From the NCBI GenBank assembly GCA_024233215.1, contig JACKPW010000008.1, positions 1 to 64,000 on the forward strand: DNA of 64,000 bases, in the 5' to 3' direction. The stretch is from Verrucomicrobiales bacterium. Lineage in GTDB: Bacteria; Verrucomicrobiota; Verrucomicrobiia; Limisphaerales; J093. The notes under the pieces were generated by a model, which made no database searches, had not been told where the DNA came from, and worked only from the letters and a program-made list of their open reading frames with translations. The position numbers were made by a program, and so were the translations under genes. Position 1 is the first letter of the stretch, and each line of letters opens with the position of its first letter. Shown piece after piece: positions 25,405 through 34,998 of the stretch.

Positions 25405-26199
25405 ATGCTCAAGGAGTTCGTGCCAGCGTCGTGGTTTCATCCCGTGGGTGTGCACAAGGTGCTAAAACGGTTCTGGCACCGGCTGCCGGACGTGTCGGGG
25501 AAGCTCTTCTTGACCTTCACCGTCGATCCGAAGCTCTTCCGGGATGAGGAGTCCGCGTTCACGCACTCGCGGGATCGCCTCCGGCGGGTATTCCACCGGC
25601 TTCGCGGTGGGGCGGAACATGAGGGCAAGGTCCACGTCATCGACGCGCCCTACTGCATCAAGGTCGAGTTCCACGAGAGCGGCTGGGTCCATTACCACGC
25701 GGTCTTCCTGACCCGACGTTTTGTGCCGGTGGAACTGCTGAAGGAGCTGTGGGGACTGGGGCGTGTGCACATCGCCCGAATCAAGACCGAGGACTTCGAG
25801 TATTTGTTGAAATACGTGACCAAGCCCGACGACATGCCGGAGTGGGTGAAGCAGCGGAAACGGCTTCGGATGTTCCAGACCAGCCGGGGATTCCTCAAGC
25901 CGGAAGGGGCCAAGCCGGAGAAGCCGGCCAGCGATCCCCGCCGCGAGTCAATCCGACGTGCGACCAGCACGTTGGGCGAGCGGTGGGAGCGCTGGCAGCG
26001 GCAGGGAACGCTGATCGACGGCAAAAGGGTGCGGACGATCCGTTTTCTGTGTCGGTTTCGAGAACTCTTTGACCATCTCGTGCTGTCCGTTGCACGGGAA
26101 GGTCGCTACCTGGGAAACGGACTGATCAAGCTCTCCCGGAAAGGAGGTGTGATGGAATGGCTCAGAATGCAACAAGTGCTCATGGCAGCCCGGTGTTGA
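25405..26199 (+). CDS. rep: HUH rolling-circle replication initiator (G2P/Rep type)
   Basis: 264 residues from the ATG at 25405. The three motifs of HUH endonucleases are visible: motif 1 KLFLTFTVDP (33-42), motif 2 HYH (96-98, in SGWVHYHAVF) and motif 3 FEYLLKYVTKP with candidate catalytic Tyr133 or Tyr137. This layout matches replication-associated proteins of inoviruses, microvirus-like elements and small plasmids. It nicks the origin and stays covalently bound through tyrosine to start rolling-circle copying. A longer GTG start at 25081 is possible but poorly supported. The 3' end overlaps the ssb-like gene by 43 bases. Confidence 0.85.
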   Translation: MLKEFVPASWFHPVGVHKVLKRFWHRLPDVSGKLFLTFTVDPKLFRDEESAFTHSRDRLRRVFHRLRGGAEHEGKVHVIDAPYCIKVEFHESGWVHYHAVFLTRRFVPVELLKELWGLGRVHIARIKTEDFEYLLKYVTKPDDMPEWVKQRKRLRMFQTSRGFLKPEGAKPEKPASDPRRESIRRATSTLGERWERWQRQGTLIDGKRVRTIRFLCRFRELFDHLVLSVAREGRYLGNGLIKLSRKGGVMEWLRMQQVLMAARC

Positions 26200-26486
26200 A
26201 CGGCCTGTTCGTGCGGGGCGTGGTGGTGTCCAGCTCCGCGCGAGTGTTCAACCGGAAGGACGGCAGTGGCAAGTTCGTCTGCGTACGGCATGAACTGGCG
26301 CTCGATCCGGGGCTGGCGGTTTACGAAGAGTATCCCGACCCGGCTGGGGGCCAGGTGAAGCTCGAAGGCGACACGGTGGTGGCGTTCCCAGCGCTGCCGA
26401 AGCTCGAAACGGTGACGCTGAAGGTGCTCGGCTGGAAAGACCAGAACGGCCAGATGGTCATCAAGCGGGCGGAACGGGTGGCCTGA
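26157..26486 (+). CDS. Putative ssDNA-binding protein of the rep module (copy B)
   Basis: 109 residues; near-identical to the copy at 22475-22804. The ATG at 26157 is set by a strong AAGGAGGTG ribosome-binding site 7 bases upstream, which also rules out the nearby ATG at 26152 in the rep frame. It overlaps the rep end, so the two are co-translated. Rep followed by a ~100-residue beta-rich protein is the gene order of filamentous phages (gene II then gene V), hence the ssDNA-binding proposal. There is no sequence motif that proves it. Confidence 0.7.
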   Translation: MAQNATSAHGSPVLNGLFVRGVVVSSSARVFNRKDGSGKFVCVRHELALDPGLAVYEEYPDPAGGQVKLEGDTVVAFPALPKLETVTLKVLGWKDQNGQMVIKRAERVA

Positions 26487-26499
26487 GGCGTGGGAAGGT

Positions 26500-26538
26500 G
26501 GAACAGGCCGGAGGCGCGCGAGCGCCCCGGCCTGTTCC
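26500..26538 (+). terminator. Intrinsic terminator after rep-ssb (copy B)
   Basis: GGAACAGGCCGGAGGCGC, loop GCGA, and GCGCCCCGGCCTGTTCC form a long GC-rich stem followed by TTTTCCTTGTT. It separates the replication unit from the LRR gene. Confidence 0.8.
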
Positions 26539-26697
26539 TTTTCCTTGTTCGACCAAACAATAACTGTCCAAAGGCGGCACGGCTGAAGCCCGGAATGGGT
26601 CAAACTGCTTGCACGGCGGGTGGGCAACGGGCTAGAAGCACATGTTCTCACCGCAGGTCAGGACAAGCAGACAGTACGCAGCAAAACGAGATGTGGC

Positions 26698-29600
26698 ATG
26701 ACGGCAACGAGCGGGGCGAGATCGATGTTCGGGGGACTGAAACGCTTGGGGCAAGCCTCGGCGTTCTTGGGGGTGGTTCTCATGGGAGCTTCGGTGATCG
26801 TGGAAGCCGGGGTTTACGGGGACTTCCGATACACACTCAGTGGCGGGGCAGTCACGCTGACGGGCTACACCGGTTCGGCCAGCACGCTTACGATCCCGGA
26901 TACCATTGAAGGCTACTCCGTCACCCGCATCGGGGAATTCGCGTTCGAAGGTTGCACGAGCCTGACTGAGGTGACGATTTCCGACAGCGTCACCAGCATC
27001 GGGTTCCGCGCGTTCTACGGCTGCACGAGCCTGGGGAGCATCGAAGCTGGCGCGGAAAACCCGGAGTACAGCAGTCAGGAAGGAGTGCTGTTCAACAAGG
27101 CCCAAACAACCCTCATCCTCTGTCCTGAGGGCAGGGTGGGCGTTTACGCAATTCCCGACAGCGTGACCAGCATCGGAGAATCCGCGTTTGCAGAATGCCG
27201 GCGCCTGATGAGCGTGACCATTCCTGACAGCGTGAGGAGCATCGGGAACGGGACGTTCGGAGGCTGCGGTTGGCTGACGAGCATTACGATCCCCGACAGC
27301 GTCACCAGCATCGGGGACGGGGCGTTCGCCGGCTGTTGGAGCTTGGGGAGCATCGAAGTTGGTGCGGAAAACCCGGAGTACAGCAGTCAGGAAGGAGTGC
27401 TGTTCAACAAGGCCCAAACAACCCTCATCCGCTGTCCTGAGGGCAGGGTGGGCGTTTACGCAATTCCCGACAGCGTGACCAGCATCGGAGAATCGGCGTT
27501 TGCGAAATGCGGGCACCTCACCAGTCTGACGATTCCTGACAGCGTGACCACCATCGGGGACTGGGCGTTCGAGCAATGTGGGAGCCTCAGCAGCCTGACG
27601 ATTCCTGACAGCGTGACCAACCTCGGAGAATCGGCGTTTGCGGATTGCTGGAGCCTGGTGAGCGTGACCATTCCTGACAGCGTGACGAGCATCGGGAACG
27701 GGTCGTTCGGAGGCTGCACTTGGCTGAGGAGCATTACGATCCCCGGCAGTGTTACCCGCATCGGGGATCATGCGTTCGAGCGCTGTAGGGGCCTCAGAAA
27801 TCTGACGATTCCGGACAGCGTGACCAGCATCGGAGAATCGGCGTTTGCGGAATGCTGGAGCTTGGTCAGCGTGACCATTCCTGACAGCGTGACGAGCATC
27901 GGGAACGGGTCGTTCGGAGACTGCACTGGGCTGACGAGCATTACGATTCCCGCCAGCGTCACCAGCGTTGGTGACGAGGCGTTCGCAGGTTGCACTGGGC
28001 TGACGAGCATTACGATCCGCGATGGTGTCACCAGCATCGGGAATTCGGCCTTCCGGGGATGCAGGGGCCTGATTACCGTGACGATTCCCGACAGCGTGAT
28101 CACCATCGGGGACGAGGCGTTCTACGCCTGCTACAACCTGACTGCCGTGACGATTCCTGACAGCGTCACCAGCATCGGGGACGCGGCGTTCTACGGATGT
28201 TCCAGGTTGGAGACCATCGAGGTTGGCGCGGGGAACCCGGCCTACAGCAGCCAGGAAGGGGTACTGTTCAACAAGAGCCAAACCACCCTTATCCGGTGTC
28301 CTGGGAACAAGATGGGAGATTACGTCGTTCCCGCCGGCGTCACCAGCGTTGGTGACGAGGCGTTCGCAGGTTGCACTGGGCTGACGAGCATTACGATCCG
28401 CGATGGTGTCACCAGCATCGGGAATTCGGCCTTTCGGGGATGCGGGGGCCTGATTACCGTGACGATTCCCGCCGGCGTGACCAGCATCGGAAACAGGGCT
28501 TTCTACGCCTGCTACAACCTGACTGCCCTGACGATTCCTGAGAGCGTCACTAGCATCGGAGACGAGGCGTTCTTCTTCTGCTACAACCTGACTGCCGTGA
28601 CGATTCCTGACAGCGTGACCAGCATCGGGAACGCCGCGTTCTACGGCTGTACCGGCCTGAGTGCCGTGACGATTGGCGAGAGCGTGACCAGCATCGGGGT
28701 AAGCATGTTTTACGAGTGCACTGGGCTGACGAGCATTACGATCCCCGACGGTGTCACTGGCATCGGGGAATTCGCGTTCGAAGGTTGCACGAGCCTGACT
28801 GACGTGACGATCCCCGACAGCGTGAGCAGCATCGGGTGGAAGGCGTTCTACGGCTGTACGAGCCTGGTTGAAGCAACTATTCCCGCCAGTGTGACCAGCA
28901 TCGGGCATTCAGCGTTCTACAACTGTAGAAGCATGGCTGCCGTGACGATTGCCGAGGGCGTCACCAGCATCGGGGCCCACGCGTTCGACGGCTGCACAAG
29001 CCTGATTGGCGTGGCGATTCCCAAGAGCGTGACCAGCATCGGGCAGTTGACCTTCTCCAACTGTACGGGACTGACTGACGCGACGATCCCCGGCAGCGTG
29101 ACCAGCATCGGGTGGAAGGCGTTCGGCGGCTGTACGAGCCTGAGAGCCGTGACGATTGCCGCGGGCGTAACAGGCATCGGGCAAAGCATGTTCGCCGGCT
29201 GCACGAGCCTGACTGACGTGACAATCGCCGAGGGCCTGACCAGCATCGGGGACCGCGCGTTCGACGGCTGCACAAGTCTGACTAAGGTGACGATCCCCGA
29301 CAGCGTGACCAGCATTGCGAAAGCTGTGTTCGAGGGCTGCACGAGCCTGACCGAGATGTACTTCGAAGGCGACAGGCCGGAGTTCTCCAACCCGGTCTTC
29401 TCGGGGGCGGATGCCGTCATGCTCTTCTTCCGGCCCGGCTCGCTGAACTGGCATGATTGGACTGCTGGCAGGCCCACGGCGTTGTGGATACCATTAAGCT
29501 TGGGGCATCCGTCGGAACCTCTGGCCGCGCCGCTGAGGCTCCGCAGCGGAACCCCAGCCCCGGCGGAACTTCGCTTCCAACGCAGCACCAACCTGCGCGA

Positions 29601-29715
29601 CTGGGAGGACTGGCAAACCGTGAGTCGCACGGAGGGGCCGGGCGAACTGAACGATCCCGACGCCGGCACCAGTCCCTATCGGTTCTACCGGATGGTCGGG
29701 ATCGACGGGGATTGA
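26698..29715 (+). CDS. Giant BspA-like leucine-rich-repeat secreted protein
   Basis: 1005 residues. The ATG at 26698 gives the family signal peptide (FGGLKRLGQAS, LGVVLMGAS, VEAG). More than thirty 23-residue LRR_5 repeats follow (LTSVTIPDSVTSIGxxAFxGC), interrupted three times by a ~45-residue non-LRR insert (YSSQEGVLFNKxQTTLIxCP). The C-terminal ~90 residues are the shared domain with AGRPTALWIPLSLGHP and NLRDWEDWQTVSRTEGPG, ending FYRMVGIDGD. BspA-like repeats mediate adhesion or protein binding; here the protein may be an adhesin carried as cargo or a recognition factor of the element. Near-identical internal DNA blocks (offsets 312 and 381 bp) show recent repeat expansion. Confidence 0.9.
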   Translation: MTATSGARSMFGGLKRLGQASAFLGVVLMGASVIVEAGVYGDFRYTLSGGAVTLTGYTGSASTLTIPDTIEGYSVTRIGEFAFEGCTSLTEVTISDSVTSIGFRAFYGCTSLGSIEAGAENPEYSSQEGVLFNKAQTTLILCPEGRVGVYAIPDSVTSIGESAFAECRRLMSVTIPDSVRSIGNGTFGGCGWLTSITIPDSVTSIGDGAFAGCWSLGSIEVGAENPEYSSQEGVLFNKAQTTLIRCPEGRVGVYAIPDSVTSIGESAFAKCGHLTSLTIPDSVTTIGDWAFEQCGSLSSLTIPDSVTNLGESAFADCWSLVSVTIPDSVTSIGNGSFGGCTWLRSITIPGSVTRIGDHAFERCRGLRNLTIPDSVTSIGESAFAECWSLVSVTIPDSVTSIGNGSFGDCTGLTSITIPASVTSVGDEAFAGCTGLTSITIRDGVTSIGNSAFRGCRGLITVTIPDSVITIGDEAFYACYNLTAVTIPDSVTSIGDAAFYGCSRLETIEVGAGNPAYSSQEGVLFNKSQTTLIRCPGNKMGDYVVPAGVTSVGDEAFAGCTGLTSITIRDGVTSIGNSAFRGCGGLITVTIPAGVTSIGNRAFYACYNLTALTIPESVTSIGDEAFFFCYNLTAVTIPDSVTSIGNAAFYGCTGLSAVTIGESVTSIGVSMFYECTGLTSITIPDGVTGIGEFAFEGCTSLTDVTIPDSVSSIGWKAFYGCTSLVEATIPASVTSIGHSAFYNCRSMAAVTIAEGVTSIGAHAFDGCTSLIGVAIPKSVTSIGQLTFSNCTGLTDATIPGSVTSIGWKAFGGCTSLRAVTIAAGVTGIGQSMFAGCTSLTDVTIAEGLTSIGDRAFDGCTSLTKVTIPDSVTSIAKAVFEGCTSLTEMYFEGDRPEFSNPVFSGADAVMLFFRPGSLNWHDWTAGRPTALWIPLSLGHPSEPLAAPLRLRSGTPAPAELRFQRSTNLRDWEDWQTVSRTEGPGELNDPDAGTSPYRFYRMVGIDGD

Positions 29716-29734
29716 GCGGACTGCCGGGTGTCCG

Positions 29735-29815
29735 CGCTGCCGGACTGCTCCCGCGGGAAGCCAACCGGAATGGTTCGCAAACCGTTCGGTCCGGGGTGCC
29801 GCTCTTAACGATTCG
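29735..29815 (+). repeat. Conserved 3' flank of an LRR gene
   Basis: Downstream of the giant LRR gene. GGACTGCTC-CGCGG and the block TTCGCAAACCGTTC-G-CCGGGG match the inverted flank at about 20960-21020. Bases 29816-29944 show no further feature. Confidence 0.6.
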
Positions 29816-29944
29816 TCGAACCCCCGTGACGCGCACCTTCGGCTGGCGGAGCTGTGCCGATAGGACGAGGTTGCATCCCTGGAGATTCTCAGAAAAGACC
29901 ACTTGACGATTTACCTAACGAACGTAAACTGACGGTCGTAAGTT

Positions 29945-30433
29945 ATGGCCGATGAGTTTCCATTCGTCGAAGTGCGCGATGAGCTGCGCAGAATTCTCGG
30001 AGACCCCCTCCCCGGCACGCGGATTTACCGCAAGGACGGGCCTTTTGAAGAGGCGAAGTACTGGAGCGAGGCGTTGTTTGCCGAGTTCGACGGGCTCGTA
30101 TCGCCAGGCGGAGTCGCGATTTATGCGCCGGTTACGAGGGCCTCAGTTCACCAACGGCTCAAGGCAGGGAAGCTCACGGGCTTCTTCTACTACGTGAGCG
30201 AGCCTTACAAGACTTGGTTCGGGAAGACCAAGATCGAACGAACCCTCCACTACGGCTACATCCCACGAACCGAGGCAATCGCCTGGGGGAAGGAACTGGA
30301 GGAACGCGCGGTGGAGAAGGGAATCATCACACGGGAGGAGTTGGAGGGACAGAAACCGGATTGGCACGCGTGGTGGCTGTACGACTACAACAGCAGGTTC
30401 GCGAGGGAACGACTGAAGGGAAGGGAAGCGTGA
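29945..30433 (+). CDS. Element-encoded protein with HTH-like segment
   Basis: 162 residues, soluble. The central part (VSPGGVAIYAPVTRASVHQRLKAGKLTGFFYYV) reads like a helix-turn-helix of the MerR/DeoR style, with a recognition helix around TRASVHQRLKAG. The C-terminus is charged (EELEGQKPDWHAWW...RFARERLKGREA). It is the first gene of a three-gene unit with the AlpA-like protein (1-base gap) and the integrase, so it may be a transcriptional regulator of excision. No named family is recognised. Confidence 0.6.
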   Translation: MADEFPFVEVRDELRRILGDPLPGTRIYRKDGPFEEAKYWSEALFAEFDGLVSPGGVAIYAPVTRASVHQRLKAGKLTGFFYYVSEPYKTWFGKTKIERTLHYGYIPRTEAIAWGKELEERAVEKGIITREELEGQKPDWHAWWLYDYNSRFARERLKGREA

Positions 30434-30434
30434 A

Positions 30435-30652
30435 ATGGTGGGGAGAAGAGACGAAGTCGACGATGGCCTGATTGATGCGCCGACCGCAGCCGGGAGGTTC
30501 TGTGTGAGCGTTCGCACCTTCTGGCGGATGGTGTCGAGCGGGCTTGTCCCGCAACCGGTCCGTGTGGGGCGACTGGCACGGTGGTTCCGGTCGGAAATCG
30601 ACGAGACGCTCACAAGGCTTCGCGAGAGGAGGAAGCTCGAGGAGGAACGCCG

Positions 30653-30656
<4 letters not shown>
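30435..30656 (+). CDS. AlpA-like/excisionase-type HTH protein
   Basis: 73 residues. APTAAGRFCVSVRTFWRMVSSGLVPQPVRVGRLARWFRSEIDE is the winged-helix pattern of HTH_17/AlpA proteins, which regulate or direct integrase action. Its stop overlaps the integrase start as ATGA (30653-30656). Confidence 0.82.
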
Positions 30657-31974
<1,318 letters not shown>

Positions 31975-32152
31975 ACCCGGTAGGACCGCGATTCTGCGAT
32001 TCTTCGGCGCGGGTGCAAGCGGTTTCTGTCATTTCTGCGAACTGCCGGCGGCGTTTCCTCCCGCTTTTCCGCATTGCCCCAAGGAATCCTGGCTGGGCAA
32101 ACTATACCGGAACGGTCATCGCCCCTTGAACGCAAATCTCGCAGTGCGCCTG

Positions 32153-33655
32153 ATGAACGCCCTCGTTCCGGCCCGGTTCTTCGCCGGAACCGCGGGCCGT
32201 TTCCTGCTGCTCCTGCCCCTGCTGGCCGCCGGTTGCGCCACCTCGCCGGATTCGCAAATGGCGCGCGTCCCCGTCGAAACGCCGGATCGCTTTGAGGCCA
32301 CGGGCCGCACGGACAGTTTCCCCGCCACCGCCTGGCTGACGGATTTCACCGACCCCCAGGTCCGGGACGTGGTCCGGGAAGCGTTGGCGCGGAACTTTGA
32401 TCTTCAGGCCGCCGCGGCCCGTGTGGAAGCCGCGGTCGCCAACCAGCGCATCGCAGCCGCCTCGAGGCTGCCACAACTCGGGGCCACCGCCGGGGCCTCC
32501 CGACGCGGCACCGCCACAGAACTGGCGAACGGGGACATCAGCCACGACACCCTGGACACGCTCAGCCTCGGTTTGAATCTCGCTTGGGAGATCGATTTGT
32601 GGGGCAAGTTGAAGAACCGTACGCAGGCGGCCATCGCGGATTACGAGGCGGAAACCAATGTGCTGCACGCCGCCCGGCTGTCGCTGGCGGCCACCACGCT
32701 GAAGGCCTGGTTCAACGCGGTGGAATTGGAACTCCAACTGGCACTGGCCCGGGAGACGCTCGACATCTTCGAAAAGAACCTGACGGTGGTGGAGGGCAGC
32801 TACAAACGCGGTCTACCCAATCGCGCCCTGGATGTGCGGCTCACCCGCGCCAACGTCGAGGCCGCCCGCAGCACGGTGGAGGCGCGACGCCGGCAACGGG
32901 ACGCGGCGGGCCGCTCGCTGGAGGTCCTGCTCGGACGCTATCCGGGCGATGCGATTGTGCTGGTCACCAACCTGCCTCCCCTGCTCCACGAGGTGCCGCC
33001 GGGGTTGCCGGCGGACCTGCTCCATCGCCGCCCGGACATCCTCGCCGCGGAACGCCGCCTGGCGGCGAGCCTGGAGCGGGTGAAGGTCGCCCGCAAGGAT
33101 CTGCTGCCCACGGTGAGCCTGAGTGCCAGCGGCGGCACGGCGAGCAGCGAGCTGCGGGACCTGCTGGACAGCGACCGCGTGTTCTGGAACGTGGCGGGCA
33201 ATCTCGCGCAGCCGCTCTTCCAGGGCGGACGGTTGCGGGCCGGAGTGGATCTGGCGAATGCGAACAGCCGGCAGGCGGTCGCCACGTTTTCCCAGACCGT
33301 GTTGAACGCTTTCCGTGAAGTGGAGACGTTTCTGGCCGCCGAGGATTTCCTGCGGCGGGAGGAGGCGGCCCTGGAAAACGCGGCGGTGGAATCCATCGGC
33401 GGCGAGCAACTCGCGTGGCAGCAGTATCAACGCGGGCTGGTGGACATCATCACGGTGCTCGAGTCACAACGGCGCGCCTTCAACGCCCGCAGCAGCCTGT
33501 TGAATGTGATCAACGACCGCCTGCAGAACCGGATCAACCTGCACCTCGCGCTCGGCGGGGACTTCACCGCGCCCCCACCCGTCGAGGACACCGAAACCGG
33601 CTCCACGCTCCCGGCGCCCGCCGCATCCCGGCCACTGGCCGCACTCGCTCCCTGA
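32153..33655 (+). CDS. RND efflux outer-membrane factor (NodT/OprM type lipoprotein)
   Basis: 500 residues. The ATG at 32153 gives a lipoprotein signal ending LLAAGC. Two OEP repeats follow (SDLF...ANQRIAAASRLPQLGA; KVARKDLLPTVSLSASG), with the coiled-coil alpha-barrel helices typical of TolC/OprM. It forms the outer-membrane exit duct for the RND pump encoded next. A TTG at 32126 in frame is a less likely start. The adaptor gene begins 1 base after the stop. Confidence 0.93.
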   Translation: MNALVPARFFAGTAGRFLLLLPLLAAGCATSPDSQMARVPVETPDRFEATGRTDSFPATAWLTDFTDPQVRDVVREALARNFDLQAAAARVEAAVANQRIAAASRLPQLGATAGASRRGTATELANGDISHDTLDTLSLGLNLAWEIDLWGKLKNRTQAAIADYEAETNVLHAARLSLAATTLKAWFNAVELELQLALARETLDIFEKNLTVVEGSYKRGLPNRALDVRLTRANVEAARSTVEARRRQRDAAGRSLEVLLGRYPGDAIVLVTNLPPLLHEVPPGLPADLLHRRPDILAAERRLAASLERVKVARKDLLPTVSLSASGGTASSELRDLLDSDRVFWNVAGNLAQPLFQGGRLRAGVDLANANSRQAVATFSQTVLNAFREVETFLAAEDFLRREEAALENAAVESIGGEQLAWQQYQRGLVDIITVLESQRRAFNARSSLLNVINDRLQNRINLHLALGGDFTAPPPVEDTETGSTLPAPAASRPLAALAP

Positions 33656-33656
33656 C

Positions 33657-34985
33657 ATGATGAAACACCCGTTGCGTCTCCTGCTTCCCGTCGCGGTGCT
33701 TGGTGTGGCCGCGCTGATCGTCTGGTGGATGCTGGCCACGCGACCCGAGGCGGAGCTGCGCCAGCCGCCGCCGTCGATTCAGGCGGTCGATGCCAGCCGG
33801 CTGGTGCGGACGAACTACCAGGTGATCCTGCGTTCGCAGGGCATCGTGCAGCCGCGGACGTTGAGCACCCTGAAGCCGGAAGTCAGCGGCCGGGTGATGC
33901 GCGTGGAACCGGCGTTTCGCGAGGGTGGTTTCTTCGAGCAGGGCGACCTGTTGCTGACCATCGACACCAACGACTATCAGACCGCGGTGGTGGTGGCGGA
34001 CGCGACCCTGAAACTGCGGGAGAGCGAACTGGAAATGGAAAAGGCCCAGCACGAGCAGGCGGTGGAGAACTGGCGGTTGCTCGGCGACGGCACGGACCCC
34101 AGCCCGCTCACGCTGCGGGAACCCCAACTCGCCGAGGCCCGGGCTGCCGTGGCCTCAGCCCGTGCCCGGCTGGAACAGGCGCAACGCGACCTGCAGCGCA
34201 CCCAGATCCGGGCCCCCTTCGCCGGCCGGATCAAACGGAAGTCCGTTGACGTCGGCCAGGTCGTTTCCCCGGGCAACGAACTGGCGACGATCTTCGCCAT
34301 CGACTTCGTCGAAGTGCGCGTCCCGTTGCGCAACGAGCAACTCGACTTCATCCGGTTGCCGGAGGAATACCGTGGTGAAGCCGCCGACGGAGCCACGGTG
34401 CATCCGCGGGTGGTGTTGCACGGACGGTACGGCACGCGGGACGTCACCTGGGAAGGCCGGATCGTCCGTGCTGAAGGGGCTTACGACGAACGCACCCGCG
34501 AGTTGTTCGTGGTCGCCCAGGTGGACGATCCCTATGCCCATCGGGGCGCGGATCATCCCCCGTTGAAGGTGGGACAGTTTGTGAGTGCGGAGGTCTACGG
34601 CGAGGAACTGAAGGACGTGTTCGTGCTGCCGCGAACAGCATTGCGCGACAACGGCGAGGTCCTGATCGTCAGCCCCAAGAATGAAATCCAACGCCGGCAG
34701 GTGGCGGTATTATGGAGGGACCCGGACCGGATCGTCATTGCCGACGGGTTGAAACCGGGGGAGGTGCTCTGCGTGACGCCGCTGATCTTCGCGGCGGACG
34801 GGGCCGAGGTTTCGCCGACCATCGACGGCGTGGCACCGGTCCGCAAGGGGCCACCCGGCATGTCCGGTGGCGCCGGACTCGCCCGGGAAGGAAAATCGTC
34901 CGCGGGGACTCCAGGAAACCCTGCCCGCCCCGGTCCGGGTCCGGAAGCCGCGGTTCCGGGTCGCCCTGAGACCGCCACCAACTGA
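33657..34985 (+). CDS. RND efflux periplasmic adaptor (HlyD/MFP family)
   Basis: 442 residues. An N-terminal membrane anchor (about 8-28), a split biotinyl-lipoyl domain (VSGRVMRVEP...FFEQGDLLLTID and TQIRAPFAGRIKRKSVDVGQVV) around a helical hairpin, and a beta-barrel domain toward the C-terminus. The extra Pro/Gly/Ala-rich tail (about 395-442) is unusual and probably disordered. It links the OMF to the inner-membrane pump. Confidence 0.92.
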   Translation: MMKHPLRLLLPVAVLGVAALIVWWMLATRPEAELRQPPPSIQAVDASRLVRTNYQVILRSQGIVQPRTLSTLKPEVSGRVMRVEPAFREGGFFEQGDLLLTIDTNDYQTAVVVADATLKLRESELEMEKAQHEQAVENWRLLGDGTDPSPLTLREPQLAEARAAVASARARLEQAQRDLQRTQIRAPFAGRIKRKSVDVGQVVSPGNELATIFAIDFVEVRVPLRNEQLDFIRLPEEYRGEAADGATVHPRVVLHGRYGTRDVTWEGRIVRAEGAYDERTRELFVVAQVDDPYAHRGADHPPLKVGQFVSAEVYGEELKDVFVLPRTALRDNGEVLIVSPKNEIQRRQVAVLWRDPDRIVIADGLKPGEVLCVTPLIFAADGAEVSPTIDGVAPVRKGPPGMSGGAGLAREGKSSAGTPGNPARPGPGPEAAVPGRPETATN

Positions 34986-34998
34986 ACCGCCCCCCGCC

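Larger units (their letters stand above)
25973..26569 (+). repeat. 597-bp inverted repeat, copy B
   Basis: The inverted partner of 22392-22988, covering the last third of rep, the ssb-like gene and the hairpin. The homology begins at the third base of a GTTGGGC heptamer (25971-25977). Confidence 0.9.

Noticed and set aside
26632..28908. 758-codon open frame antisense to the giant LRR gene, rich in DAGHAVRNRH repeats
   Set aside because: It is the mirror of the LRR DNA repeat, without signal peptide or family features; the plus-strand frame is clearly the gene.
26900..29300. Regular ~69-bp repetition resembling a CRISPR array
   Set aside because: The period is 23 codons in frame and the units are leucine-rich repeats; there are no spacers or cas genes.
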